Positions 36,401-46,700 are shown, counted from the stretch's first letter. The stretch is 64,000 nt of DNA from Euglena gracilis (GCA_039621445.1 CP154955.1:15126465-15190464); one strand, 5' to 3'. Notes: a model not told the origin generated them from the letters alone. Translations and numbers: made by a program.

Positions 36401-39400
36401 GAAGCGTCTGCACAGGGGTGAGTTGGCTGTCCCTGGCTGGTGGGGGAACCCACACAACGACATGAGCATTGCTGCATTTAACAAGAAACCGGCACGTGCG
36501 CAGCGTAAGCACAACGCATGTTTGCATGTGTGTGGGTGTCAGAGGCCATTGGCCACACGTGGAACTGTGCCGCCCACACCTGGATCAGGCGGCGCTTGTC
36601 CTCCACCAGCAGTGGGGCCCCGACGGAAATGATGGCCTGCAGGTGGGGTAAGGCCGGGCGCGGCACACCGCTTGCTGGGGGGAGGGGGGGGAAGACCTCC
36701 GGCCAGGGGGCACGCTTCCTGGCCTCACTTCCTGGCCTGAGCCGCATTCCACGCACCCAGCCTCATTCGGGGTTCACCAATGGCAGGGGTGCATTATGTG
36801 TGGTTGGGCCTATGCCATGCCTCGTTTTAAAGCATCCAAAATGGGAATGAACCCTCCCCCCCCCGGCTGCCCCCCCCCCTAAAAAGAAGCTTCCGGCCCA
36901 TTTCCACCCCCATCACGGGACCCGGCAGGGGAAATAATCCAGAGCCCCAGGCCTCCTCCCACGGGGTTCTCGGCGTTTTCTTTTCGAGAAAAATGCGAAG
37001 CCGGCAAAAAAAGCGGGAGGTGGGGCGGGGGGGCCAAGCGGTGGGGCGGGCTGGGCGGTGAACTCCGGCAGGGTCAACAACGCCCGGATCTGGGAGGGCA
37101 CCTGCGCCGACAGGGAGGGCCGGGGGGGAGGGGGCCCATGCCGATGCAGAAAGGCGGGGTGAGGCCGGGCAACGCAGGCCAGGGTCAGAGGCTGACCCTC
37201 CCTCCCAGAGTTCTATGTCAGCACCCGAACCCCCCCCACCCCCCTCAGGGCAGAATGGGAAGGCCTGGTGGGGGGTCGACCCCCCCCGCCCACCACAACA
37301 TTTTCACGGGTTTTTATTAAACAAATCCCCCCGGCACCGAAGGCGCCGGGAAAAAAATTTTGGGAGTGCTCCCGGAAATACGAGAGTAGGTGGAGGGTGT
37401 TCACCCCGCACGATGCAGGGGGTGGGGGGGTCGACCCCGGGTGGGGAGGGGGGGGGTCGACCCCCACCATCCACCACCCTGGCTGTTTGGCCAATTCCCA
37501 TTCTGCCCTGCCCCCCCCCCTCTTGCAGTCAAGTAGGTCAACCGGAGGACCCCCACCTAAGGCTGCGACAGGTGTGTGCATCCTCCTCCTTGTATCGAAC
37601 TGCCCCTTCCCAATAAAAGACACTTCTTTTTTCAAAAAGAAATATTACTGAATTTAAGGCATATCTGGCCAATTTTTGGAATCTTATCACCAAAAAAATG
37701 GGGGAAAATACCAGGAGAATGCTATCATTGACCTGATCATTCATTCATCAGGTTTTAAAAGATTCCTTTTTCTAAAAAATCATTGCAAAAATTCAAACGA
37801 TGGGGAAAAAACAATTATAAGCAGGGAGCCCACAGCGCACAGCCCACAGAGAGGAGAGAAGCTAAAACCTTAATGCCAATCATCCCCTCAGCTAACCTTA
37901 ATATAATCAACCCCCAAAGTTGAAACTCCCTTGGGACGATTAAACCCCAATACAATGCACCGGTAACTTACGTTGCAGGGTTGTTGAATTCTGTGCTGAA
38001 AGGTCTCTGCTTGCCATGTCTGTCATCTGTGATTTTCTTTTCTGATCTGTGTTTGACCAACTTTCCATTTTTGTATATCGACCATCATTTGCGACGGCCA
38101 GTGGGCTTATTCAAAACTGCAATACACACCCATTTAGGACGTATTGCATTGATATTGACCCAGCCTGATTTCAGTCGGACCCCTCCACCGGGGGTCCTGC
38201 AGCCACAAAGAACTTCTGGCTGGGGCGGTGGCTGGCCAGCTGGACCCCGTCCCCCTCTGGTCGGGTCTGGAGCGGGGGGGACGGACCCTCAAAAAACTGA
38301 CACAACAAAAAACGCAAATAAACACAGAAAAAAGAAACTTTGCATGCAAATTCCCTCAGTCCTCCTTTGGGAGGTACACTTTCTGCTGGAGATGACTTAA
38401 AAAAATTGTACCTCCTCCGTGAAATTCTGTTCCTTCTCCAAACAACCTAATATGGTGCATATTAATGGCAATCATGCACATTTTCTTCAAACGGAAAAAA
38501 TTATAAAAGCAGCACAATCAGTTTAAAAAAGAACATACGAAACTTGCAGCAAAAAAAAAATCAACAGATTTCAAGAATTTGATTATATTCTCATGCATGT
38601 TTTTGGTTAAACTTTAGGAACATGCTGATACAAAAAAAATTTTGGCCAAAAGTGGGGGGGAAAACCAACTAAAATTTTGGTCTTAGGGGAAAACGGTACA
38701 AAAGGCGGAAGCGTTCTCAGTCCAAAAAAAAATTGCCAGCAAAAATCCAAAAATCAACCCCCCCAAAAGAACGAAGATCACACTCAAAAAAACACGCAAA
38801 AAACGCAAAAAAAACACGCAATTGCATTTCCCCCCTTGGTTCTCATCTGGTTTGAGAAGCACCCGGTTCACAGGCATTTGACAGTTTTGGGGGAAGGGTC
38901 AAGAACCAGAACGATGTGGGTCACGTGCTCCTGCTGCATGAGGTGCGCTTGCCGGATGCAGGGCTGCACGGAAGGCCTGGTGGGGGGTCGGACCACACCC
39001 GAGAGGTTTGGGGGGGGGGGGGTTTGACCCGCCCCACCCACGATGGAACCCAGGCAAGGGAGAATTCCTTCGGCACAAAGGTGCCAAAAATTTGAAAATT
39101 TTTTTGAAAAAATGATAAATTTTGAAAAATCGACGCCGCCAGAAAAATGCGAAGGCCTGGTTTGGGGTCAGACCCCCTCCACCCACCACCGATGGGTACA
39201 GGGATCCCTGTGCAGCCCTGGCCGGATGGGGTCGAACGCCTCCATCAGGATGTAGGTGCCGCCCAGCATGAACGTCGGCAGGAAGGAGAGGATCATCCCG
39301 TTGAACACCAGCGAGCCGGAGTGGAGGGCCACGCTGTCTGTGGTGAACCTGGGGCGAACACGGCATATGGCAGGAGCCCCGGTGACGGGGGGGGGGGGGG

Positions 39401-40564
39401 GGGTGGAGGGGACCAGGTGGTTTTTTTAAGACCGGGGGGTCCCCCCCACCCACCCACCACCTGGGGGGGGGGGCCGTGGTCCCAGGGGACCCACACACTT
39501 TTCCAAAAAATGGCCAATAATCGCGAAAATGCTAAAAATGGCACCTTTTTCAAAAAATTTCGGCGCCTTTGGCACCGAAAAGTATATCCCACCCCCCCCC
39601 CCGTGAGGGGCCAGCCAGACCCACCCACCCTACCCCGCCCTCCCCCCCCGGGGGTCCAAAACCAAAAAAAACCCTGGAGGGGACGCTTCAATTTAAAGGT
39701 TAAGGTTCAGGGTAGGGCTTAGGTTTGGTACAGGGTTCGTTAGAATTGGGGTTAGGGACAGGGATCGGATTGGGGTTAGGTGTGAGATCTGGAAGGGGAG
39801 GGTCGGGTAAGGGGAGCCACCCACCATGGCAGGTTGCGAAGAAAAATTCCTTCGGCATTTGGCGCCGAAGGAAGCGCCTCTGTATGGGTAGGGGTGGGGC
39901 GTTTGGACCCCCCACAACCTCTGGGGTTACTGAGATTCGAAAAAACCGGTCGCACCGCAGGTTGGTCCTGGCCATAACTGAGCCGCACCGGCACACATCT
40001 TTCGATTGGTGCACCTGTGCCAGAAGTGGAGTTTGTGGCCTGATGTGGTTTCGGGGAGCTGGGCACAAAGACATTAACCGTAGTTAATGTGACCTCTAAA
40101 TGACTATGCATGCTAAAAAAAAACATCGTTTGGGTATCTGCAACAGGAAAGAACACAACACGAACATCAAGATGCAAGACAGCAAAACTAATTCCCGGCA
40201 TTCCAAAGTTCAATCCATTTCCAAGTGGACACACACAGACCTCAACCTCAACGGTTTCCCACACATTTAGTGGAATCTCTCCTTCTGAAACTTGTGATGC
40301 CACAAGCAACCAGAAATGAAAGAAACTTTTGAAAGATCGAAAAGGAAAAAAGACACTTTCACGCAAATTCAGAATACGGAAATGCGGGCACACATCCCAG
40401 CCCCACGACACAATAAGAGGACCAACCAACTACCCACACCTCGCAAAAAAAACATCACATGAACGCTCTGACACACAACATACACGCACACACACATACC
40501 ACTCACTCACTCACACGCACGCACACGCAATACACACAAAACACACACACACACACACACACGT

Positions 40565-40649
<85 letters not shown>

Positions 40650-42357
40650 ACACACACACACACACACTGCGAAAACATCAAGTGGCACACCGGAATGCAG
40701 CCGCCAGGTTGAAGCTGGAGACGTAGCGGGTGGCGTGGGTCAGCATAATGCCCTTTGGTTGCCCCGTCGTGCCGCTGGAGAACATGATGTGGCACAGGTC
40801 GTCCCCGCCCACCGTCTCCATCGCCTCCGGGGGGTGGGCCGGAGCCCCCGCCAGCAGCAGCTCCCAGCTGAGGCAGCCCGCAATGGTCCGGCCAACCACC
40901 ACGTAATTCTGCAGCCTAAGTGGCAGACGTGTGCGTGTATGTGTTTGCGCATGGCAGAGGAGGGTGGAAGAGAACGAGCAGGGAAGCCCCAATCAGGCAT
41001 AGATTAAGGTCACATTAAGGTCACACAGCAGTTTGGACCCGTTAAAACCTAAAAGTCATTGTGGAACTGTGGGAGTGAAAAACAAAAGTGTTAAAAAAAA
41101 CAGGTTCACATCTGCTTGGTCACATTCCAAAAGTTGGCGAAAGTTTGGGGCGTTGTATGTGTGTTTTCATAGTGCATGGAAAAAGAAACCATAGAAACTG
41201 CCTTGCAAAAAGAAACATCCATCGTCACAAAGAACAAAAGAGAGTTGTATGCAAAATCAGATCATTGTTTGAGAGGTTGAGTTTAGGGACAAAAGGAGAA
41301 ATTAAGATGGTTCTTGTTCTGATTGAAAGTGTTGTGGGTGCTAAGGACGCGCAAAAGTCAGCAAAAAAATGAGGAAAAGAAGAACTGTGCAAAAGGGAGA
41401 TTTGCTTCTGAGAACTTTTATGAGAAATTTTTTCGGAGGCTTTTGAATACGAAACTTGAAGCTGTGGCATGGTAGAAAGGTGAGATGGAACATTGGCATC
41501 GGCACACTTGGGCCAAGCTGAGGTGTCGGCATCTGTCCGGCAGGAGTCCGGGGGGCACTGGCTCCTCCCAGGGCACTGAAGCTTCACGTCTGCCGCTCCA
41601 ATTGTCCGCAGAGCTTCACGTCTGCCATCTACCAGCATGGTCCCGCAGCTGCAGGTGCTGGAGCAGTGCTGGGGAGAGGCCGTCGTGGGGGGGGGGGGGG
41701 CACTGCCTGGGGGCGCTGGCGCCTCCCATTACGAGGTGCTTCACGTCTGCCAGATCCAGCATGGTCCGCAGGCTGCTGGAGGCGAGCAGGGTGCTGGGGC
41801 GGTGGAGAGGCCGTCGGGGGGGGGGGGGGGGGCCCGGGCCTGGGGACACCGCAGCAGCTTCCGGGGGGGGGGGGGGGCAGCCGATCCGCCGGCGAGGGGG
41901 ACGAGGACGGCCCCGATCTTGGGCATCGCCCCCAGGGGGCGGGTCACGGTTAAGCACCCAGAAACACGCCCCGGCACCTGGCCACACCCATCGTCGAAAT
42001 GGACTTGAATTGCTTCGTACCCGCTGGACGGCCCATCACCGGGGGGGGGGGGGGGCTTGTGGGTGCAATTCCCAAAAAGTACGCATAGAAAAGCCACTGC
42101 CATTTTCGGAGTTCAAACGTGTGGCTGCCGGGCGGGTAATGGGGGGAAATGCAGAGCAGCAGCCCTGGGGTCAGCCACAGCGGCTGCCAGACCACCGGCG
42201 TATGGAGCACCCCCTGGACGCCCAATACAATTCCAGCAGCTCCAGGCAGTTGTCCAGTAGGGTGGCCACTTTGTCGCCGCGGCGGACGCCGAGGGTGGCG
42301 ACGGCGTTGCCTAATCGGTTGCACCGCTGGTCGAGGTCGGAGTGCGGACGCCCCGGC
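30279..42357 (-). CDS. AMP-forming acyl-CoA synthetase / 4-coumarate-CoA-ligase-like gene (whole locus, at least 15 exons)
   Basis: A split gene for an ANL-superfamily enzyme that activates a carboxylic acid with ATP to an acyl-adenylate and then thioesterifies it to CoA. In order along the minus strand it shows an N-terminal ANL segment, the P-loop core [10 protein letters not shown], the ELYGLTEG adenine-binding motif, the [11 protein letters not shown] hinge region with [31 protein letters not shown], and a C-terminal Lys motif ending in a stop at 30279-30281. Several introns are GT-AG, and joining the exons across them restores family-typical sequence in frame. Introns are 0.2-2 kb and full of repeats. 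The extreme N-terminus (roughly 50 residues) and a few linking exons were not found. The substrate cannot be told: long or medium fatty acid or coumarate-like acids are all possible. The class call is very secure; exact borders of some exons are not. Confidence 0.93.
31583..31671 (-). CDS. acyl-CoA synthetase exon: [11 protein letters not shown]...
   Basis: From CCACAG| (31671) to TCGG|GTTTGT (31583). It encodes [20 protein letters not shown] then [10 protein letters not shown], corresponding to 'AFVVLK.G......EL..W....' of the family. It joins in phase 2 to the terminal exon as [16 protein letters not shown]. Confidence 0.93.
31993..32045 (-). CDS. acyl-CoA synthetase exon: [14 protein letters not shown]
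   Basis: Encodes the 'V.GVPD...GE' C-terminal-domain motif and ends at GAG|GTGTTG (31993), phase 0. It joins directly to [14 protein letters not shown]. The 5' border is uncertain because a long C-run precedes it and the nearest AG is either inside (CTGGAG) or about 40 bp away. Confidence 0.88.
32187..32244 (-). CDS. acyl-CoA synthetase exon: [19 protein letters not shown]
   Basis: A 58-bp exon from CCCAG| to GCC|GTGCCC. It carries the 'GG.NVYP.EIE..I..HPAV' motif that starts the mobile C-terminal domain. The next exon begins near [15 protein letters not shown], and the acceptor between them is not clean. Confidence 0.92.
32776..32904 (-). CDS. acyl-CoA synthetase exon: hinge motif [11 protein letters not shown]
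   Basis: A 129-bp exon from TGCCAG| to AG|GTGGCC. It contains [20 protein letters not shown] with the invariant ATP-ribose-binding Asp of TGD, and DRKKDMII with the hinge Arg/Lys. The intron phase joins AG|C to give [14 protein letters not shown], the textbook family sequence. Confidence 0.95.
34136..34272 (-). CDS. acyl-CoA synthetase exon: [16 protein letters not shown]...GYYGR
   Basis: A 137-bp exon from CGCCAG| to CG|GTGTGC. It encodes [20 protein letters not shown], then [16 protein letters not shown] and MTHGYYGR, corresponding to the 'G.ELP.GE.GEI...G...M.GY' block. The phase-2 junction to the exon at 32904 restores [13 protein letters not shown] exactly. Confidence 0.95.
34481..34777. 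mobile_element. inverted-repeat family P1, copy b (in a synthetase intron)
   Basis: Same plan as the copy at 4861: GGGGCACAGGGGTTTTTTTA... and inverted CTTAAAAAAATCCCTGG...GGGGCATA ends. Internal TTTTCGGCGCCTGCGGCGCC then AAAAGTATATCCCACC, and GGACCCACCCACC. Confidence 0.75.
35335..35570 (+). repeat. TATG/TATA microsatellite
   Basis: Degenerate ATGTATGT/ATATAC array. Confidence 0.95.
35826..36260 (-). CDS. possible coding remnant inside an acyl-CoA synthetase intron
   Basis: Downstream of the ELYGLTEG exon the minus frame stays open to 35826: [62 protein letters not shown]-balanced and non-repetitive. It may be an intron-borne mobile-element ORF fragment or chance; no family recognised. Confidence 0.22.
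   Translation of the reverse strand, partial: KNSNHQRRYDTLALRCVGPNTIRVLKCLFGRFLVDVPNNPLPQSLQSETVDLDFMFNPVFMQYVLFLQLNDNLSVTTLKQNGIFTDERVNWTICNSKDWMITSIGMNWTVCNGKGNYCCFQLWTISALIHRDKTYQWRVNEKEG
36354..36407 (-). CDS. acyl-CoA synthetase exon: ELYGLTEG motif
   Basis: Starts after GTGCAG at 36407 with [18 protein letters not shown], the classic YG.TE adenylation motif that contacts the adenine and Mg-ATP. The donor could be ACA|GTACTG (36354) or CCG|GTCTTG (36343). The family normally has some 15-20 more residues before the next recognisable exon, so a micro-exon may be missing. Confidence 0.92.
36580..36636 (-). CDS. acyl-CoA synthetase exon: [19 protein letters not shown]
   Basis: A 57-bp exon between CTGCAG| (36636) and CAG|GTGTGG (36580). 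It codes the conserved 'S.GAPL......' motif followed by a basic helix. It may begin upstream with extra codons (ALPHLQ). Phase 0 at the donor joins to the ELYGLTEG exon and gives [20 protein letters not shown]. Confidence 0.88.
37045..37101 (-). CDS. acyl-CoA synthetase exon: [14 protein letters not shown] segment
   Basis: Begins after GCGCAG at 37101 with [18 protein letters not shown], the segment that precedes the 'S..GAPL' motif in ANL proteins. It runs into a G/C tract, and I could not place a clean donor. Confidence 0.82.
38907..38960 (-). CDS. acyl-CoA synthetase exon: [13 protein letters not shown] segment
   Basis: [14 protein letters not shown] is the '..I...VT....VP' helix-strand of ANL enzymes. 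The donor CTG|GTTCTT at 38907 joins exactly to the next exon, which starts [14 protein letters not shown], giving the family-like [14 protein letters not shown]. The acceptor border is approximate. Confidence 0.82.
39215..39348 (-). CDS. acyl-CoA synthetase exon: [19 protein letters not shown] segment
   Basis: Starts after CCCCAG at 39348 with [20 protein letters not shown] followed by [20 protein letters not shown]. This matches the 'P..H..G.......GG..V....FD' block that follows the P-loop by about 40-60 residues in the family. The donor at the low-coordinate end is unclear (possible GTACCC). Confidence 0.88.
39413..39683. mobile_element. inverted-repeat family P1, copy c (in a synthetase intron)
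   Basis: Ends CCAGGTGGTTTTTTTAAG and inverted AAAAAAAACCCTGG. Internal hairpin TTTCGGCGCCTTTGGCACCG then AAAAGTATATCCCACC, and AGACCCACCCACC. Clearly homologous to the copy at 34481, over most of the length. Confidence 0.75.
39694..39800 (+). repeat. degenerate GGGTTAG array with GTGTGAGATCTGG flank, copy 1
   Basis: Imperfect GGGTTAGG/GGGATCGG units followed by GTGTGAGATCTGGAAGGGG. The same arrangement occurs at 56589-56730. Confidence 0.65.
39930..40429 (-). CDS. possible coding remnant inside an acyl-CoA synthetase intron
   Basis: A long minus frame reading [40 protein letters not shown] and [20 protein letters not shown]. Beta-strand-like alternation and no repeats. It lies between the P-loop exon and the next synthetase exon, so it would be spliced out. 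Family not recognised. Confidence 0.27.
40475..40672 (+). repeat. CA microsatellite in a synthetase intron
   Basis: A nearly pure CA array immediately downstream (transcript sense) of the P-loop exon donor at 40691. Confidence 0.97.
40691..40915 (-). CDS. acyl-CoA synthetase exon: ATP-binding P-loop motif
   Basis: Encodes [19 protein letters not shown], then [17 protein letters not shown] and [11 protein letters not shown]. The [10 protein letters not shown] core is the diagnostic AMP-binding signature (phosphate-binding loop). The acceptor is CTTAG (start 40915) or a second AG at 40908. The donor is CCG|GTGTGC at the low-coordinate end. Joining to the next exon (39348) rebuilds the in-frame [14 protein letters not shown]. 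Confidence 0.95.
41546..41800 (-). repeat. degenerate tandem duplication of an acyl-CoA synthetase exon
   Basis: The string GCTTCACGTCTGCC (plus strand) recurs at about 41579, 41611 and 41739. The flanking text also recurs (CAGCATGGTCC, GCTGCAGGTGCTGGAG/GCTGCTGGAGGCGAG, GGAGAGGCCGTCG plus G-run). Only the 41733-41793 copy has intact splice borders and family-like coding sequence; the others are frameshifted. Confidence 0.7.
41733..41793 (-). CDS. acyl-CoA synthetase exon: [15 protein letters not shown] segment
   Basis: A 61-bp exon bounded by CCCCAG before and GTAATG after, coding [20 protein letters not shown]. Its place between the VPL strand and the ATP-binding exon suits the variable region of ANL enzymes around residues 110-150. 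Degenerate copies of the same stretch lie downstream at 41546-41680, which suggests a tandem duplication of this exon. Confidence 0.5.
41891..41929 (-). CDS. acyl-CoA synthetase exon: KIGAVLVPL segment
   Basis: [14 protein letters not shown] corresponds to the conserved 'A..KAGAV.VPLN' strand that follows the LL.N..E..E.Y/FWA block in the family. It lies immediately before a C-run (41864-41880), and I see no clean AG acceptor directly before it. Exon borders are therefore approximate, although the segment fits the expected order and spacing in the protein. Confidence 0.6.
42235..42357 (-). CDS. acyl-CoA synthetase exon: N-terminal ANL segment
   Basis: Reads [18 protein letters not shown] and then [18 protein letters not shown], which matches the 'Y.EL..R.NRLA.AL...G...GD.VA.LL.N..E' block near residue 50-90 of ANL enzymes. 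The start follows a possible TAG acceptor. A possible donor GT lies in the codons after LLEL. It sits directly downstream (in transcript sense) of the 450-bp TG microsatellite at 42375-42830, so the first exon should lie beyond that repeat; I could not find it. Confidence 0.8.
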
Positions 42358-42374
42358 CTATGCTGGGTGTGTTG

Positions 42375-42830
<456 letters not shown>

Positions 42831-42849
42831 TAGTCAGATCTTGTACATT

Positions 42850-44958
42850 GCTGTATGGGAAGGCCACCCCCATTGCACTTTGTGAAGGGAGAAACCCCTC
42901 GGCGCCTTACCAGGTCTAACTACAAGCTTGCAGCCTGTTTGTGTTAGGGGGTCTAACTACAAGCCTGCAGCCTGTTTGTGTTAGGGGGGTGAAGCAGCTT
43001 CTCCCATTTGCCAGACCTCTGCGGAGGGAGGGAGACTTCCTGGGTTTAAAAAAAAAAACATTGAATACTGGATTTGCTGCATTAGCGCGTTGTTTTTTCT
43101 TGTTTTTTCAATGAGGGATTGTTGTTCAACGGCAGGGACTCTTCCTGGTGGCTGTGTGGCTGTGTGGTACCAAGAGCATTTGCGAAAAGTTCATGTTCGC
43201 TCCCATGCAAAACATCAGAAAACCACGTCAAATTAGGCTGTTCGATGGTGAGCTCCAGGTGGGGATGAAAGAGCTCAGGAAATGGCAGCCCAGCCACAGA
43301 AGAGTTAAAAACCACTTTGGTGAGGCATTGGCAGACGTGGCTGGCTGGCTGGCTGGCTGGCTGAGTCACTACCAAAGATTCACTTAATGTGGGTTGGGAC
43401 CGTTGGAACCCACCCCTCCTGGGAATGAGGTGAGTCGTTTGGCCAAACAACAAGGGTTTTTAGCTGGCTTTAGGCGGGTGGGTGGGGTCATGCATGGGCG
43501 AGTTTTCAAAAGCTTGGGGCTGGGAAAGTGCCCCCCCCCCACTCACCTACACACCCTTGAATACCCAACCACCCCCCCCCGGGAGGGGTCACACAGTTGT
43601 TATACAAATATATAATCACTCAGCGGGCTGGAACTCACCCATGCAAGACATGGGCGGCAGGAGAGTCGCTGGTCACGAAACACAACAGCCAACTTGTTCG
43701 GTGTTCGCTGGGCGTGGGAACTGATGACCCTGTCAGGGGGGTGGGGGTACAGAGGAATATGACACAAGTTGCGGATACCTCATAACATGGAGTGAGTGCA
43801 ATTACAAGGGCAAGTGTCAGTGACCAGTCTCTTGTTCAAAAATTCAACGGGCCAAAATGTTCATGTTTGGACCCCTGGCGTTTAGACTTCAGACCTCACC
43901 AAATGATGAAATTTTTTCTTGATTTTTGGCTTCAGCTTCTCATCTCCACCAGGGGGTAACAAAGAAACACAAACGCATTTGTCTTTATGTGTTGTTTTTT
44001 GACTTTGACTTTGCTTTTTGTGTCCCCCCCCCTGCGCAGTCCCTGCAGAAACTTTGCATTAAATAAATTTTGTACACATACACACACAGAACAATTTTAT
44101 GCATGACAAAAAGTCCAAAAAAATGCAACTTTAGGCACAGTCTGTCCACAATTTATTGGTCAAAATATACAAAAATGACAACAAATTGACAAAAAGCTTG
44201 GAAGGAATGTTGTTTTCCAAAAGCTGAAATCTTTTAATCTTTTCCCAGCAAATATAATTTATGTCGTGGTTTTGAGAATTTATTTTAGCGGTATCCCTCC
44301 ATGCCCCAGGTATGTGTTTAACTCATCGGAACAGGGAGGTGGTCTGAGGCAAACCTGTTGGGGGGGGGGTCCCGTACCTGACTTGTTATTGGCGCCAGAC
44401 CCCCCAGGGGTGGAGTTGGACAGAAATGGACGAAACCGCCCACCTGGTACCGAAGGCAGAAATTTGGGGGGGGGGGGGTTGGTCAACATCCATGGACTTC
44501 GAGCAATTTCTTTTGGCCAAGTGGCCAAAGCGATCACCACCCACCACCCGGGGGGTAAGAAGTGGGTGACTGGTTTTGAATAGTGACTAACTGGGTTTTT
44601 TCGAAAGCGAAAGTGACCCCCTGGGCGGGGTCGGTCAGCAATGGTGTGGTGCGGGTGTGGGTTCTGGCGGGAAGTGGTGTAATTTTGGGGGGTGATTTGA
44701 AGGCCCCGGGTTCTCCGGGGGTTCCCCGCCGACTGGGTGGGTTAGTGGCTTACTGGGTTGTACTCACACCACCTTACTTGCCATATTGGGCTGCACGCAC
44801 AATGCAAACAACCCACACATTCATGCACAGATGGGTGCACATAAACTGCACAAACACACACAAGCACACAGTCACTTACTCCTTCGCCCACTCGCTTACT
44901 TGCTCACTTACCCACTCACTCATTCAAAAAGAGAGAAAGATTGTCCACACCAATCTGG

Positions 44959-45041
<83 letters not shown>

Positions 45042-46085
45042 TATGTGTGCGGGTGCGTGTTGCGTATGCAAGCATTCACGTGGTTGGCTCTCTCTCTCTC
45101 TTCGAATTCTTTCTGTCTCACCCTCAAACGCACACAACACACACGCACACACGCAATACACACAATGCACAATACACACAATACACACAATGCATACAAC
45201 ACAATACACACAGTACACAATACACAATGCACACAATGCACACAATACACACAATGCACACAATGCACACAATACACACGATACACACAATGCATAGATA
45301 CAATACACGCACCGTGCAAGCGTCAAGTGGGCCACCAACTCCGCATGCCTCCCAGAAGTTGGAGGGCCGAGGTTGGCCATCAAAAGGTAGTGATGACTGG
45401 ATCAGCAGTAGCTCGCACCAGCTGTGAAAGGCAAAGTCTCAATTGCATTACTTGCACAGCAGGTCCCTAAAAATACAAAACCCGACAGTTGCATTCATGT
45501 GAACTCAGTTGAGGAATGTGGGGCGTGTTCATGGTTCCCCATCGGGGAGGTGCCCAGGCGTGCAATAGGCCGGTCAGGGTCTCATCCGGGAAACTCTGCA
45601 GGTCCCCAGCACTCGCCAACCAGCCATCAGAGGAAGTTGTCCAGGCTGGGACCCAGGGATGTATGGGAATCCCCAAACCCCTGTGGGGGGATCAACCTTC
45701 CCACCAGGCCTTCCTGTTCAGCCCTGTGCCTGCCAGTACCTGCTCAATCCCCATCAAAGTTGCAGCCCGTTGGCTTCCCTGTGACGGTACCTGGGAAACT
45801 GTCAGGCTCCCTGTTTATGGCAATGTGCCATTGTGGGAGGTTGTCAGGTCCACAGTCCACAGTCCCGTCTAGAACCTGGGGGGGGGGGGGGTGCGTGCTG
45901 GACCCCAGGGACAGGGAGAGGGTCCCGACCAGAAGCAGAGGGAGGGGAGGTACGCAAGTTGCATAATTTGCATTCTTTTTCAAAAATACAAAAGCTTGAA
46001 AATTTGCAATTTTTTTCCATAAGTTCCATTTTCTTGCATAACAAAAAATACCTGAAAAGTCGCTTTTTTTTTGATTTTTTGCATA
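42850..46085. other. interval upstream of the recognised synthetase exons
   Basis: A duplicated GTCTAACTACAAGC stretch with GCCTGTTTGTGTTAGGGG (42914-42988), G/C-run elements near 44360-44665, and microsatellites. The missing first synthetase exon(s) should be here but I could not recognise it. Confidence 0.5.
44960..45300 (+). repeat. GA, TG and CACAATACA arrays
   Basis: GA dinucleotides, TG dinucleotides, then ACACAATGCACACAATAC-type units (45130-45300). Confidence 0.95.
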
Positions 46086-46089
46086 TTTT

Positions 46090-46195
46090 GCCTTTCTGAT
46101 TTTCCCTGGTGTTTGCACAGCCAAATTGCTCAACTAGCAGAAGCTCATTTTCTTTGGGAAATGCCGTTAGATGGACCGTTTTTTTGGTGGGCCCC
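46090..46195 (-). CDS. candidate exon TVHLTAFPKENELLLVEQF
   Basis: The minus frame reads KKTVHLTAFPKENELLLVEQ and FGCANTRENQKG. It is followed by a Lys-rich, AT-rich stretch that is probably intron. Weak to moderate coding character. Confidence 0.33.
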
Positions 46196-46272
46196 CCCCT
46201 TGTGGTCCCACACCGGGCTGGGTGGGGTGGGAGTCTCAAAAAGAAGCGGTTAGTAGGTAAGGGGGGAGACAG

Positions 46273-46375
46273 CACATCCATAACCCCCCCCCCAATATAA
46301 AGCCCCCTCCGGCTTTTATATTTGGACGGGATTTCAAGACCCGGAGGGGGGGGGCTTTATATTTGGAGGGGCTAA
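46273..46375. repeat. C-run/TATAAAG hairpin element in a gene
   Basis: Inverted CCCCAATATAAAGCCCCC and GGGGGGCTTTATATTTGG arms about 60 bp apart. A related G-run/ATTTATATTTGGGG piece lies at 46530-46585. Both separate coding-like minus-strand exons. Confidence 0.6.
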
Positions 46376-46379
46376 CTTT

Positions 46380-46525
46380 TTCAACTGACCTCTATGACCT
46401 TCGGCGGCCAACTGCCAAATTTTCGTTGCAATCCTCTCACCCAAACCAGAGCATTCCTGGTGAAAAAAGTGTGGTATCCCCCAATTTTCATCAATTTCTT
46501 TCCTGAATGGCACCAGCATCTGGCT
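46380..46525 (-). CDS. exon MLVPFRKEIDENWGIPHFF...
   Basis: Reads MLVPFRKEIDENWGIPHFFH, QECSGLGERIATKIWQLAAE and GHRGQLKK. Composition is strongly coding. It is separated from its upstream neighbour by a short G/C-run hairpin element, and from the next by the TATAAAGCCCC hairpin at 46273-46375. No family assigned. Confidence 0.48.
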
Positions 46526-46595
46526 CCACGTCGGGGGGGGGGGGGGGCTATGTTTGGGGGGATTTATATTTGGGGGGGGGGGGATGATCAGCAGC

Positions 46596-46700
46596 AGCGC
46601 ATCCCATTTTCCCCCGTTTGAAGTGGCCTGTGTGTGGTTGTCCAGCAAGTGAACGACATTGAAGTCACCCCTTCCCAAGGAAACTGCTCAAAGACCTCTG
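46596..46700 (-). CDS. exon GRGDFNVVHLLDNHTQATSN...
   Basis: The minus frame reads RSLSSFLGRGDFNVVHLLDN then GGKWDALLLII, up to a G-run element at 46530-46585. Likely the same gene as the exons on either side. 'GDFNVV' is reminiscent of endonuclease/exonuclease/phosphatase folds, but the rest does not confirm it. Confidence 0.42.

Noticed and set aside
46596-46700. LINE endonuclease from the GDFNVV motif
   Set aside because: The other catalytic motifs expected around it are not visible in any frame nearby.
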